Assembly: GCA_017654935.2 (NCBI GenBank)
Contig: CM065689.1
Location: 62,008,606 to 62,072,605 of the forward strand
Direction: 5' to 3'
Source of the DNA: Phymorhynchus buccinoides
Lineage: Eukaryota > Mollusca > Gastropoda > Neogastropoda > Raphitomidae
Length of the DNA: 64,000 nucleotides
Position 1 is the first letter of the stretch; the number at the start of each line of letters is the position of its first letter. Shown here one piece after another: positions 1 to 10,523 of the stretch. A model generated the notes under the pieces. The model did no database searches. It saw only the letters and a program-made list of their open reading frames with translations, and was not told the origin of the DNA. Both the position numbers and the translations under genes were made by a program.

Positions 1-390
1 TCCCCACTCTCCCAGCGTGGAGACTATGTATCAGCAGCTAAACTGGTCCCCACTCTCCCAGCGTAGAAGGAAGGCCCGCCTCACCATCCAGCGTGGAGAC
101 TATGTATCAGCAGTTAAACTGGTCCCCACTCTCCCAGCGTAGAAGGAAGGCCCGCCTCACCATCCAGCGTGGAGACTATGTATCAGCAGCTAAACTGGTC
201 CCCACTCTCCCAGCGTAGAAGGAAGGCCCGCCTCACCATCCAGCGTGGAGACTATGTATCAGCAGTTAAACTGGTCCCCACTCTCCCAGTGTAGAAGGAA
301 GGCCCGCCTCACCATCCAGCGTGGAGACTATGTACCAGCAGCTAAACTGGTCCCCACTCTCCCAGCGTAGAAGGAAGGCCCGCCTCACCA
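1..390 (+). repeat. 76-bp tandem repeat derived from reverse-transcriptase coding DNA
   Basis: About five copies of a 76-bp unit; successive units begin at 89, 165, 241 and 317. Each contains a stretch that translates as WSPLSQRRRKARLT, a motif typical of the region just before the C-terminal end of LINE reverse transcriptases, so the unit was copied out of a retrotransposon reading frame. Because 76 is not a multiple of three, the amplification destroys the frame. The last unit runs directly into the RT fragment that follows. Confidence 0.85.
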
Positions 391-606
391 ACTGGAGAGT
401 TGGTGATCAACTCCACCAGGAAGCCAACCCCCAACCCCCCAACAAGATCAACACGCTCCCTGCATGCTGAGTCTTACCAGCTGCCGGCATGCAGGACTCT
501 GTACCGCCAGCAGTCTTTCTTCCCTCGCACCATTGCTGAGTGGAACGCACTTCCACCAGTGGCAGTTTCATCAGCCACGGTGGAAGCCTTCAAGAACCAA
601 ATCTAA
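391..606 (+). pseudogene. Non-LTR retrotransposon reverse transcriptase, C-terminal fragment
   Basis: The frame ending at the TAA near 604 reads RTLYRQQSFFPRTIAEWNAL followed by LPPVAVSSATVEAFKNQI. This is the usual C-terminal signature of Jockey/CR1-type LINE ORF2 proteins (FFPRTI.WNxLP ... FK). Nothing upstream in frame supplies a reverse-transcriptase palm; the 76-bp tandem repeat takes its place. I read it as a dead 5'-truncated LINE copy. The exact clade is not determinable from this short piece. Confidence 0.7.
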
Positions 607-1580
607 ATTCCCCCTCCCCCACCCCCACCTCCTCCCCTTCAAAACCCTAGTCCCCCCCCCCCCCCCCCCCCACTCCAGTGCCCCCCTCCCCCCACTCCCT
701 TCCCTACCAATCTGAAAATGAGACTCATCATACCCTAGAAGTGACACTGAAACCTGATTGACTGTATCTTAACATGCGCAGAACCCTTCTCATTTTATTT
801 TTATTTTTTATATATCATCAGAATCTTCAAATCGATGAAGGCGGATGATTGATGGAAGAAGAACAAGAACTTATTTTTTAATTAATCAACATCACCAATT
901 CATGGAAAGGAGGGGACTCATTAGAAAATGTGTCCCTCCTTTCCATGACAACTATATGTTTGCATACCTTAAGTCTGCAGCGGGCTTGCTGAAGAGAGAG
1001 AGTTGCACTTTCAGCTCAAATTACCAGTAGTCTGAAAATTTAGCAGTCGACAGTGCGGTCATCACAGGAAATAGAAAATTAAGCTTTGAAAACATACGCA
1101 TGCGCACAGTATAACAATAAACTACATTACTTCCGATCATGGCGCGAACCTCAAAAATATGACTACAGGCAGTCTACTAAATCGAGTGCTTTAATATAAG
1201 AAACGTATTTTCTTTTATTTGTTGTAAGTGTTTTACAAAAGTTCGCTGTTAACTCTGGAGTTTGATAATCATTCTATTATACCGAATACTAGGCGGCTAT
1301 GAGGGCAAAAGTATAGTTTATTCCCCCCAATACACATGCACTGATACAGTAATTGTAGTTGATACACTGTTGTTGGCCTGGTAGTGGTAGTGGACATGGT
1401 AGCAGAAACCAAGTTATATCTTTTTCTTTCTTTTCCCTATAGCAACCGCAGTCACTGCTGACTATTATGTCGCTGTAAATATTTGGGAGGATCTACGTGA
1501 ATGCGCAAGACAGCAAATTATCAAGAAGAAGAAAGTGGACAGGAGAAAAAGAATAAATATAGAAGAAAGCTTGGCCCAGC
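607..1580. other. Non-coding stretch: poly-C tract and a stem-loop, no gene seen
   Basis: A pyrimidine-rich stretch with a run of about 20 C lies at 652-671. The rest is AT-rich with no convincing coding frame. The only structure I can support is the inverted repeat at 901-947, listed separately. Confidence 0.6.
901..947. repeat. Inverted repeat / stem-loop
   Basis: CATGGAAAGGAGGG at 901-914 is exactly complementary to CCCTCCTTTCCATG at 934-947, leaving a loop of about 19 nt. A few more pairs (GAC/GTC) form if one base is bulged. There is no T-run after it and no terminal target duplication was noticed, so neither a terminator nor a MITE is claimed. Confidence 0.75.
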
Positions 1581-1584
1581 CAGG

Positions 1585-2250
1585 CAGGTCCCGCTAATCG
1601 GTCCCTAACATGATGCTGCGCCAAGCGAGAGAATGACAGCCAGCCAGGTCCCGCTAATCGGGGCCCCAACGTGATGCCGCGTCATGGAGGTCACACTTGA
1701 CGTATTCCTGAAGCGGCGCAGGGCAAATCTTGCAGCTCTCCTCTGGACCGCTTCGATTTTGTCGTCTTGCTGTTGGTGAGGGTCCCACACTGTGGAGGCG
1801 TATTCCAATATGGGACGCACAAATGCCTTGTAGGCTCTTTCCCCGATGGTCTGCCAGGGAACTGATCTTAAGGCTTCTTCTCAAAAACCTGAGAGTCTTG
1901 TTGGCCTTTGAGCAGTCGTGCTGGATATGTTTTTTCCAGCTCAGATCTTTACAGATGGTAACTCCCAGGTATTTTGCGGAGTTCACCGTTTCGAGCAAGT
2001 GGCCATGGAGCGTGTACCTGCTTTCCTGCGTCTGTCTTCTTCTGGTAACAGGTAAGGTGGTGCATTTGTCAGGATGAAATGCCATGTCCCAGCTCTTCTC
2101 CCACTCAGCAAGCTGATGGAGGTCATGCTGTAGCTGATCATGGTCCTGAGGCGCCGCTACCACTCTATACACTGCAGTGTCGTCAGCAAAGAGACGGGTT
2201 GGTGATGTCACCTTGTCTGGCACTGGCAGGTCATTGATGTATGCCAGGAA
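1585..2250 (-). pseudogene. Non-LTR retrotransposon reverse transcriptase fragment (frameshifted)
   Basis: Read on the minus strand, the fragment starts at YINDLPVPDKV, passes the catalytic LFADDTAVYR motif and continues through HPDKCTTLPVTR, SAKYLGVTICKDLSWKKHI and NKTLRFLRRSLK. It then shifts frame near 1860 and resumes as FVRPILEYASTVWDPHQ and QRRAARFALRRF. That is the palm-to-thumb part of a Jockey/CR1-like LINE RT. The N-terminal palm is missing and the C-terminal tail is lost. A short direct duplication (1585-1620 and 1645-1681, both beginning CAGGTCCCGCTAATCG) disrupts the 3' side. The frameshift and truncations make it a relic. Confidence 0.85.
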
Positions 2251-2265
2251 GAGGCATATATAGTC

Positions 2266-3450
2266 TTTGATGGTAGGTACTAGGTAGGTAGGTAGGGACA
2301 GGCTTTCATAGCCATAGGCCTCGCAGCCTATATAACGTCCCCTCTTTGAATGAGTACTTTTAAGAATTATTTGTTTGTTTGTTGGTCTGGCTGCACACCT
2401 ATAAATAATAATGTTCAATACTATCCATTAATCAAAATCACAAAAAAGATCTTTGAATCTTGGACTTGTATCCAAAAGGTTCTTGAATGTATTAGTATTA
2501 GGTGCAAATTTCATGTTAGATGATAAACAATTCCAGTGATTAGCAGCTCTGTGAATAAGAAAATTTTCTTTTATTAGTTCTACAATACTTCAATTACTTG
2601 ACAAATTTTACTCTCAGAATTTCTGGTGTCAGTATAATAGTAACATGTGAAACACAAAAGATGGAATCGATTGAAATATTATCTAGACTATACCATTGAA
2701 AATGTTGTATGCCTGAATAAGGTCCCCTCTCACTGAGAGTCTCAGTCTTCTTCCTTGCAGAGAATGTAAATTCAAATAGCATAGCCTTTCATAATAACTT
2801 AAATAAGTCAAATTTCTACATTCTTTAAGTAGTTTTGTGGCACACCTTTTGACTTTTTCTGTTTGTATAGACTGTCACTTTAGTTTAAAAATGGATTCCA
2901 TATTATGTTAGCATACGCCAAATGAGGTCGAACAAAGGATTTATAAAGTTTCAGAAACACATCTTTATTCAAATTAGTTGACAAATAACAAAAACTTCTC
3001 TTAATAATACCCAACATTTGATTTGCTTTGTTTACTACTCTCTGAATATGAGAATCAAAGGTCAATTTATTATCGAATGTCACACCTAAATCTTTCTCTT
3101 CTATCAGTGGCTTTATCTGATGTGGTCCATCATTATATTTCATGAAATATGCACAACCTTGATTAGAGCGGCCAAGGTGCAAGACACCACATATAGACAC
3201 ATTAAAATATAAATTCCAAGTGTTCAACCACTCTTGTAACTTATACTATAGATATCACTTTGAATAATAGAACTATTAGAAGCCTTATTGAAAATCTTAG
3301 TATCATCTGCAAAAATATTACAACTACTGAGCACTGAGTCTGGCAGATCATTAATGAATATTGTAAATAAAACAGGACCAAGAATGCTGCCCTGGTGAAT
3401 TCCACTTAAAACATCTATTTTACGCGATTTATTCTGTCCTACATGTGAAG
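2266..3450 (-). pseudogene. LINE 3' portion with RT palm, C-terminus and (CTAC)n tail
   Basis: On the minus strand from about 3450 the reading is VLSGIHQGSILGPVLF, INDLPDSVLSSCNIFADDTK (catalytic FADD), then after a frameshift near 3230 EEKDLGVTFDNKLTFDSHI and LYKSFVRPHLAYANIIWNP. Further shifts lead to RGDLIQAYNIFNGI and the terminal motif RAANHWNCLSSNMKFAPNT ... FKNLLD, with a stop near 2430. A 3' UTR containing GAGGCCTAT and ending in tetranucleotide (CTAC)n repeats at about 2272-2297 follows. The end abuts the other RT fragment at 2250, which suggests insertion next to or into it. Several frameshifts make it inactive. Confidence 0.85.
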
Positions 3451-4182
3451 GTATGGACCCTACACAACACTTGCATTATCATCAATCTACGATCCATGCA
3501 CAGTGACAGTATCTTTTAATTAACTGCACACAATGCTTCAAGTCTTAAAGCTTTGTGCATCTTTAACCTTTACCAGACTTCCTGGGTTGCCCACGACCCA
3601 GAGACACACAAAAATTGTTATATCTCAAAAACTATTTAAGCAATTGTCATGAAATTTCATGACTTTATCAAAAACGTTAATGGCTTTAAGTGTCTTAAAT
3701 TTCATTAATGTGTATAAAATACAAATGACGTAATATGATGAGGTTAAAAGGCAATCAGTAGCTTTAGAAAAGGTACAAAGAAGCCAGAAGGGCAACAAAA
3801 TTAGTGAAAGCGTGCAAGGATAAGACTTATACTTATAGTGACTCATAGTGAAACGGATTATTCGTAGCACCGGTCATCAGTCATTGACTGATACAATTTT
3901 GAAATGACCTATTGTTTTTGCAGGCAAGAGGTCATATGACTTATTATGTTTACTTCTTGTCTGTGATCAACTTTAAGGATTTTGATGTGCACTGCGACTG
4001 ATTCCATAGTGATCAGATACTGAGATAGAGTTCTTCTTCTCTTGAGGGCCCACGGTCAATGAGCTGACCACTCTGGCTCCTAGTTAGGTGAAACAATAGA
4101 ATGTACAATCATTGCCCTATTTTTACTGTATATTGCATAGTAGTACTGTACTAACTTTTCTAATGCATAACAAATAAAAATA
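3451..4182. other. Non-coding stretch, no gene seen
   Basis: AT-rich sequence with no open frame showing recognisable protein character and no tandem structure. It may include the 5' remnant of the minus-strand LINE, but I cannot read RT motifs beyond about 3450. Confidence 0.5.
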
Positions 4183-4663
4183 TCCATGTCATTGTTTGAA
4201 CATGCAGTCTGTGATAGAGCGTGACACTGTGAATGACTGCAACAGTGTCCTAGAACTAGTAGAAGTAGAAAACAGTTGTCCATGTCATTGTTTGAACATG
4301 CAGTCTGCGATAGATTGTGAAACTGTGAATGACTGCAACAGTGTCCTAGAACTAGTAGAAGTAGAAAACAGTTGTCCATGTCATTGTTTGAACATGCAGT
4401 CTGTGATAGAGTGTGAAACTGTGAATGACTGCAACAGTGTCCTAGAACTAGTAGAAGTAGAAAACAGTTGTCCATGTCATTGTTTGAACATGCAGTCTGT
4501 GATAGAGCGTGACACTGTGAATGACTGCAACAGTGTCCTAGAACTAGTAGAAGTAGAAAACAGTTGTCCATGTCATTGTTTGAACATGCAGTCTGTGATA
4601 GAGCGTGACACTGTGAATGACTGCAACAGTGTCCTAGAACTAGTAGAAGTAGAAAACAGTTGT
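4183..4663. repeat. 96-bp tandem repeat, five copies, open on both strands
   Basis: Units start at 4183, 4279 and 4375 and continue at 96-bp spacing for five copies with few substitutions. Because 96 is 32 codons, any stop-free phase stays open: both strands show a 32-residue repeat (plus strand containing ENSCPCHCLNMQS, minus strand containing NCFLLLLVLGHCCSHSQ). No start context, splice site or flanking coding sequence argues for a real protein, so this is annotated as a minisatellite. Confidence 0.85.
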
Positions 4664-4699
4664 TTCACTCAGGTTGTATTTCCTTTTTTTAATTTATGA

Positions 4700-5285
4700 C
4701 TTATTGTTTTTAGTTAGAGGGGATCTAATTTACGTAATCTTGATGATGTAAATTTTAATGACTTTTTCATTAAAAGTACATAGATAAAACAAGAAATAGT
4801 AATGGTAAGTTGTTTCTTAACAGATCCAATACTAACAGTGACTTACTAACACACGCAAACTGTTTTTTACTAACCGTGTTGTTCAGATGTGGAATAATCT
4901 ACCAATTAACATTTTAAAAAATGCACCTAACATTAACGAACTCAAAAATCTTTTGGACGAAAACCCAAATTTGAAAACAAAATTTTAAAGTTTTGATGAA
5001 TAAAAGTCATTCCTAAAAATAAAAATAAATAAAAAAATACTTTTTGATTTGTTATATTTTAATCACACCATTTAAAGCAAACCACTTTAATAAAAACATA
5101 AATATATTTTTTAAAAGTCAAATTCACTGAGACAGAATGTGTGTGTGTCACTGTGTGTGTCACTGTGCATGTGGAAGAGAGATCATGGTTTTGTCACACA
5201 CAGTGTTTATTTTGTAAAAGGGCCGCAAGGCCTATAAACTAAGCCCTAATCTACCTACCTACCTACTCTACCTACCTACCTACCT
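4700..5285 (+). pseudogene. LINE 3' end (RT C-terminus, UTR and (CTAC)n tail)
   Basis: Plus-strand remains of the same kind of element found at 2266-3450. VRGDLIYV is visible near 4715, then NSNGKLFLNRSNTNSDLLTH, and after a one-base deletion NRVVQMWNNLPINILKNAP ... ELKNLLDENPN, ending at a TAA near 4988. The 3' UTR is AT-rich, includes a polyA-like stretch, a TGTGTGTCACTG repeat and a GGCCGCAAGGCCTAT motif, and ends in (CTAC)n at about 5250-5285. The 5' part of the element is missing, replaced by the 96-bp repeat. Confidence 0.8.
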
Positions 5286-5286
5286 A

Positions 5287-7071
5287 CAAAGTGCTCCCCT
5301 TCCCCCCTCTGACCCTTACCGTTACCACCACCATCACTCCTAAATCCACGTTACAAAATGCCCCCTTCCCCCCTCTGACCCTTACCATTACCACCACCAT
5401 CACCCCTGGTGGGTCCACGTTGTAAAGTGCCCCCCTTCCTCCCTTCCCCCCTTTGACCCTTACCATTACCACCACCATCACCCCTGGTGGGTCCACGTTG
5501 TAAAGTGCCCCCCTTCCTCCCTTCCCCCCTCTGACCCTTACCATTACCACCACCATCACCCCTGGTGGGTCCACATTGTAAAGTGCCCCCCTTCCTCCCT
5601 TCCCCCCTCTGACCCTTACCATTACCACCACCATCACCCCTGGTGGGTCCACGTTGTAAAGTGCCCCCTTCCTCCCTTCCCCCCTCTGACCCTTACCATT
5701 ACCACCACCATCACCCCTGGTGGGTCCACGTTGTAAAGTGCCCCCCTTCCTCCCTTCCCCCCTCTGACCCTTACCATTACCACCACCATCACCCCTGGTG
5801 GGTCCACATTGTAAAGTGCCCCCTTCCTCCCTTCCCCCCTCTGACCCTTACCATTACCACCACCATCACCCCTGGTGGGTCCACGTTGTAAAGTGCCCCC
5901 TTCCTCCCTTCCCCCCTCTGACCCTTACCATTACCACCACCATCACCCCTGGTGGGTCCACGTTGTAAAGTGCCCCCCTTCCTCCCTTCCCCCCTTTGAC
6001 CCTTACCATTACCACCACCATCACCCCTGTTGGGTCCACATTGTAAAGTGCCCCCCTTCCTCCCTTCCCCCCTCTGACCCTTACCATTACCACCACCATC
6101 ACCCCTGGTGGGTCCACGTTGTAAAGTGCCCCCTTCCTCCCTTCCCCCCTCTGACCCGTACCATTACCACCACCATCACCCCTGGTGGGTCCACGTTGTA
6201 AAGTGCCCCCCTTCCTCCCTTCCCCCCTCTGACCCTTACCATTACCACCACCATCACCCCTGGTGGGTCCACGTTGTAAAGTGCCCCCCTTCCTCCCTTC
6301 CCCCCTCTGACCCTTACCATTACCACCACCATCACCCCTGGTGGGTCCACGTTGTAAAGTGCCCCCTTCCTCCCTTCCCCCCTCTGACCCTTACCATTAC
6401 CACCACCATCACCCCTGGTGGGTCCACATTGTAAAGTGCCCCCTTCCTCCCTTCCCCCCTCTGACCCGTACCATTACCACCACCATCACCCCTGTTGGGT
6501 CCACATTGTAAAGTGCCCCCCTTCCTCCCTTCCCCCCTCTGACCCTTACCATTACCACCACCATCACCCCTGGTGGGTCCACATTGTAAAGTGCCCCCCT
6601 TCCCCCCTCTGACCCTTACCATTACCACCACCATCACCCCTGTTGGGTCCACATTGTAAAGTGCCCCCCTTCCTCCCTTCCCCCCTCTGACCCTTACCAT
6701 TACCACCACCATCACCCCTGGTGGGTCCACGTTGTAAAGTGCCCCCCTTCCTCCCTTCCCCCCTTTGACCCTTACCATTACCACCACCATCACCCCTGGT
6801 GGGTCCACGTTGTAAAGTGCCCCCCTTCCTCCCTTCCCCCCTTTGACCCTTACCATTACCACCACCATCACCCCTGGTGGGTCCACGTTGTAAAGTGCCC
6901 CCCTTCCTCCCTTCCCCCCTTTGACCCTTACCATTACCACCACCATCACCCCTGGTGGGTCCACATTGTAAAGTGCCCCCCTTCCTCCCTTCCCCCCTCT
7001 GACCCTTACCATTACCACCACCATCACCCCTGGTGGGTCCACGTTTTGTAAAGTGCCCCCTCCCCCTTCCC
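5287..7071. repeat. 78-bp minisatellite with polypyrimidine/polypurine tract
   Basis: About 23 head-to-tail copies of a 78-bp unit (some shortened by one or a few bases), each with a run of C and T such as CCCCCCTTCCTCCCTTCCCC, followed by TTACCATTACCACCACCATC and GGTGGGTCCACGTTGTAAAG. Both strands are open over long distances because 78 is a multiple of three (His-rich one way, Gly/Val/Met-rich the other). I see no gene. The array runs straight into the assembly gap. Confidence 0.95.
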
Positions 7072-7571
7072 NNNNNNNNNNNNNNNNNNNNNNNNNNNNN
7101 NNNNNNNNNNNNNNNNNNNNNNNNNNNNNNNNNNNNNNNNNNNNNNNNNNNNNNNNNNNNNNNNNNNNNNNNNNNNNNNNNNNNNNNNNNNNNNNNNNNN
7201 NNNNNNNNNNNNNNNNNNNNNNNNNNNNNNNNNNNNNNNNNNNNNNNNNNNNNNNNNNNNNNNNNNNNNNNNNNNNNNNNNNNNNNNNNNNNNNNNNNNN
7301 NNNNNNNNNNNNNNNNNNNNNNNNNNNNNNNNNNNNNNNNNNNNNNNNNNNNNNNNNNNNNNNNNNNNNNNNNNNNNNNNNNNNNNNNNNNNNNNNNNNN
7401 NNNNNNNNNNNNNNNNNNNNNNNNNNNNNNNNNNNNNNNNNNNNNNNNNNNNNNNNNNNNNNNNNNNNNNNNNNNNNNNNNNNNNNNNNNNNNNNNNNNN
7501 NNNNNNNNNNNNNNNNNNNNNNNNNNNNNNNNNNNNNNNNNNNNNNNNNNNNNNNNNNNNNNNNNNNNNNN
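7072..7571. other. Assembly gap (500 N)
   Basis: Exactly 500 N, a conventional placeholder length, so the real distance is unknown. It separates the 78-bp minisatellite from the AP-1 mu intron-2 repeat. In the inverted copy on the right, sequence past the equivalent repeat contains AP-1 mu exon 2, which is missing on the left, so exon 2 and more of intron 2 probably belong here. Confidence 0.98.
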
Positions 7572-10392
7572 CTTTGTGGAGTATTTCAAGGAGAGTAACA
7601 TTTGTCTGTAAAGACTTTGTGGAGTATTTTCAAGGAGAGTTAACAGTGTCTGTACAGTCTTTGTGGCGGATTTCAAGGAGGGGGGCGGTAACATGTACAG
7701 ATCTGTCGGAGGTATTTCAAGGAGAGTTAAGCATTGTACAGACTTTGTGGAGTATTTCAAGGAGCGGTAACATTGCTACAGATCTTTGTGGAGTATTTCA
7801 AGGAGCATTAACTTTGTCTGTACGATCTTGTGGAGTATTTCAGAGAGTTAAACATTGTACAGATCTTTGTGGAGTATTCAAAGGAGCGTTAACATTGTAC
7901 AGATCTTTGTGGGTAATTTCAAGGAGGAGTTAACATGTACAGAATATTCTGGCGTAGTTCAAGGAGAGTAACAGTGTACAGATCTTTGTGGGAGTATTTC
8001 AAGAGAGTTAACATTGTCTTTTACAGAATCTTTGTGGATTATTTCAAGGAGCGTTAACATTGTCTGTACAATCTTGTGGAGTATTTCAAGGGCGAGTTAA
8101 CATTGTTCTGTACAGATCTTTGTGAGTATTTCAAGGAGCGTAATATTGTCTGTACCGAGCTTTGTGGAGTATTTCAAGGAGAGTTGACATTGTACAGATC
8201 TTTGTGGAGTATTTCAAGGAGCGTTAACATTGTACAGATCTTTGTGGAGTATTTCAAGGAGAGTTAACATTGTACATATCTTTGTGGATTATTTGCAGGA
8301 GAGTTAACATTGTACAGATCTTTGTGGAGTATTTCAAGGAGAGCGTTAACATTGTCTGTACAGATCTTTGTGGAGTATTTCAAGGAGAGTTAACATTGTC
8401 TGTACAGATCTTTATGGAGTATTTCAAGGAGCGTTAACATTGTACATATCTTTGTGGAGTATTTCAAGGAGCGTTAACATTGTACAGATCTTTGTGGAGT
8501 ATTTCAAGGAGTTAACGTTAACATTATCTGTACAGATCTTGTGGAGTATTTCAAGGAGAGTTAACATTGTCTGTACAGATCTTTGTGGAGTATTTCAAGG
8601 AGCGTTAACATTGTACAGATCTTTGTGGAGTATTTCAAGGAGCGTTGACATTGTACAGATCTTTGTGGAGTATTTCAAGGAGAGTTAACATTATCTGTAC
8701 AGATCTTGTGGAGTATTTCAAGGAGAATTAACATTGTCTGTACAGATCTTTGTGGAATATTTCAAGGAGCGTTAACATTGTACAGATCTTTGTGGAGTAT
8801 TTCAAGGAGCGTTAACATTGTCTGTACAGATCTTTGTGGAGTATTTCAAGGAGCGCTAACATTGTTTGTACAGATCTTTGTGGAGTATTTCAAGGAGAGT
8901 TAACATTGTACAGATCTTTGTGGAGTATTTCAAGGAGCGTTAACATTGTACAGATCTTTGTGGAGTATTTCAAGGAGAGTTAACATTGTACAGATCTTTG
9001 TGGAGTATTTCAAGGAGAGTTAACATTGTACAGTTCTTTGTGTAGTATTTCAAGGAGAGTTAACATTGTACAGATCTTTGTGGAGTATTTCAAGGAGAGT
9101 TAACATTGTACAGATCTTTGTGGAGTATTTCAAGGAGCGTTAACATTGTCTGTACAGATCTTTGTGGAGTATTTCAAGGAGAGTTAACATTGTACAGATC
9201 TTTGTGGAGTATTTCAAGGAGCGTTAACATTATCTGTACAGATCTTGTGGAGTATTTCAAGGAGCGTTAACATTGTCTGTACAGATCTTTGTGGAGTATT
9301 TCAAGGAGCGTTAACATTGTCTGTACAGATCTTTGTGGAGTATTTCAAGGAGCGTTAACATTGTCTGTACAGATCTTTGTGGAGTATTTCAAGGAGCGTT
9401 AACATTGTACAGATCTTTGTGGAGTATTTCAGGAGTGTTAACATTGTACTGTACAGATCTTGTGGAGTATTTCAAGGAGCGTTAACATTGTACAGATCTT
9501 TGTGGAGTATTTCAAGGAGCGTTAACATTGTACAGATCTTTGTGGAGTATTTCAAGGAGAGTTAACATTGTACAGATCTTTGTGGAGTATTTCAAGGAGC
9601 GTTAACATTGTCTGTACAGATCTTTGTGGAGTATTTCAAGGAGCGTTAACATTGTACAGATCTTTGTGGAGTATTTCAAGGAGCGTTAACATACAGATCT
9701 TTGTGGAGTATTTCAAGGAGCGTTAACATTGTTTGTACAGATCTTTGTGGAGTATTTCAAGGAGAATCTGTGCAGATCTTTGTGGAGTATTTCAAGGAGC
9801 GTTAACATTGTACAGATCTTTGTGGAGTATTTCAAGGAGAGTTAACATTATTGTACAGATCTTGTGGAGTATTTCAAGGAGCGCTAACATTGTCTGTACA
9901 GATCTTTGTGGAGTATTTCAAGGAGAGCGTCTGTAACAAGGAGCGTTAACATTGTCTGTACAGATCTTTGTGGAGTATTTCAAGGAGCGCTTTGTACATT
10001 GATCTTTGTGGAGTATTTCAAGGAGCGTTAACATTGTCTGTACAGATCTTGTGGAGTATTTCAAGGAGCGTTAACATTGTCTGTACAGATCTTGTGGAGT
10101 ATTTCAAGGAGCGCTAACATTGTCTGTACAGATCTTGTGGAGTATTTCAAGGAGCGTTAACATTGTCTGTACAGATCTTGTGGAGTATTTCAAGGAGCGT
10201 TAACATTGTCTGTACAGATCTTTGTGGAGTATTTCAAGGAGAGTTAACATTGTCTGTACAGATCTTTGTGGAGTATTTCAAGGAGCGTTAACATTGTCTG
10301 TACAGATCTTGTGGAGTATTTCAAGGAGCGCTAACATTGTCTGTGCAGATCTTTGTGGAGTATTTCAAGGAGCGCTAACATTGTCTGTGCAG
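7572..10392 (+). repeat. 40/44-bp array carrying the exon-3 acceptor and first 24 nt of exon 3
   Basis: About 65 copies of a 40-bp unit, or 44 bp when TCTG is inserted. Each holds a branch-point-like GTTAAC or GCTAAC, a short ATTGTCTGTACAG acceptor, and ATCTTTGTGGAGTATTTCAA GGAG, identical to the first 24 nt of AP-1 mu exon 3 (IFVEYFKE). The last copy is the real junction at 10392/10393. In regular copies the exon piece is followed by CGTTAA, CGCTAA or AGTTAA, so a transcript spliced to a decoy meets an in-frame stop nine codons in. The first 600 bases next to the gap are noisy in a way that looks like unpolished long-read sequence. Confidence 0.93.
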
Positions 10393-10523
10393 ATCTTTGT
10401 GGAGTATTTCAAGGAGCTGGAGGAGGAGAGCATCCGTGACAACTTTGTCATCATCTACGAACTGCTGGACGAAGTGATGGACTTTGGATACCCCCAGACC
10501 ACCGACAGCAAGATCCTGCAGGA
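10393..10523 (+). CDS. AP1M1: AP-1 complex subunit mu, exon 3 (about residues 90-133)
   Basis: The protein is the medium subunit of the AP-1 clathrin adaptor, which sorts membrane cargo at the trans-Golgi network and endosomes. This 131-bp exon reads IFVEYFKELEEESIRDNFVI then IYELLDEVMDFGYPQTTDSK and ILQ, plus two bases (GA) of a split Glu codon. It matches the later half of the N-terminal longin-like domain of AP-1 mu almost residue for residue. The acceptor is TGTGCAG at 10386-10392 with CTAAC about 15 nt upstream; the donor is GA/gtgagtgg at 10523/10524. Phase is 0 in and 2 out, which fits exon 4. Both edges are embedded in tandem repeats that copy them. AP-2 or AP-3 mu can be excluded by the sequence. 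Confidence 0.96.

Noticed and set aside
5284..7042. Gly/Val/Met and His/Tyr/Pro repeat proteins
   Set aside because: By-products of a 78-bp (26-codon) minisatellite open on both strands.
7572..10392. CRISPR array
   Set aside because: Repeats are contiguous with no unique spacers, lie in a eukaryotic intron, and contain exon sequence. The same holds for the 49-, 55- and 86-bp arrays.
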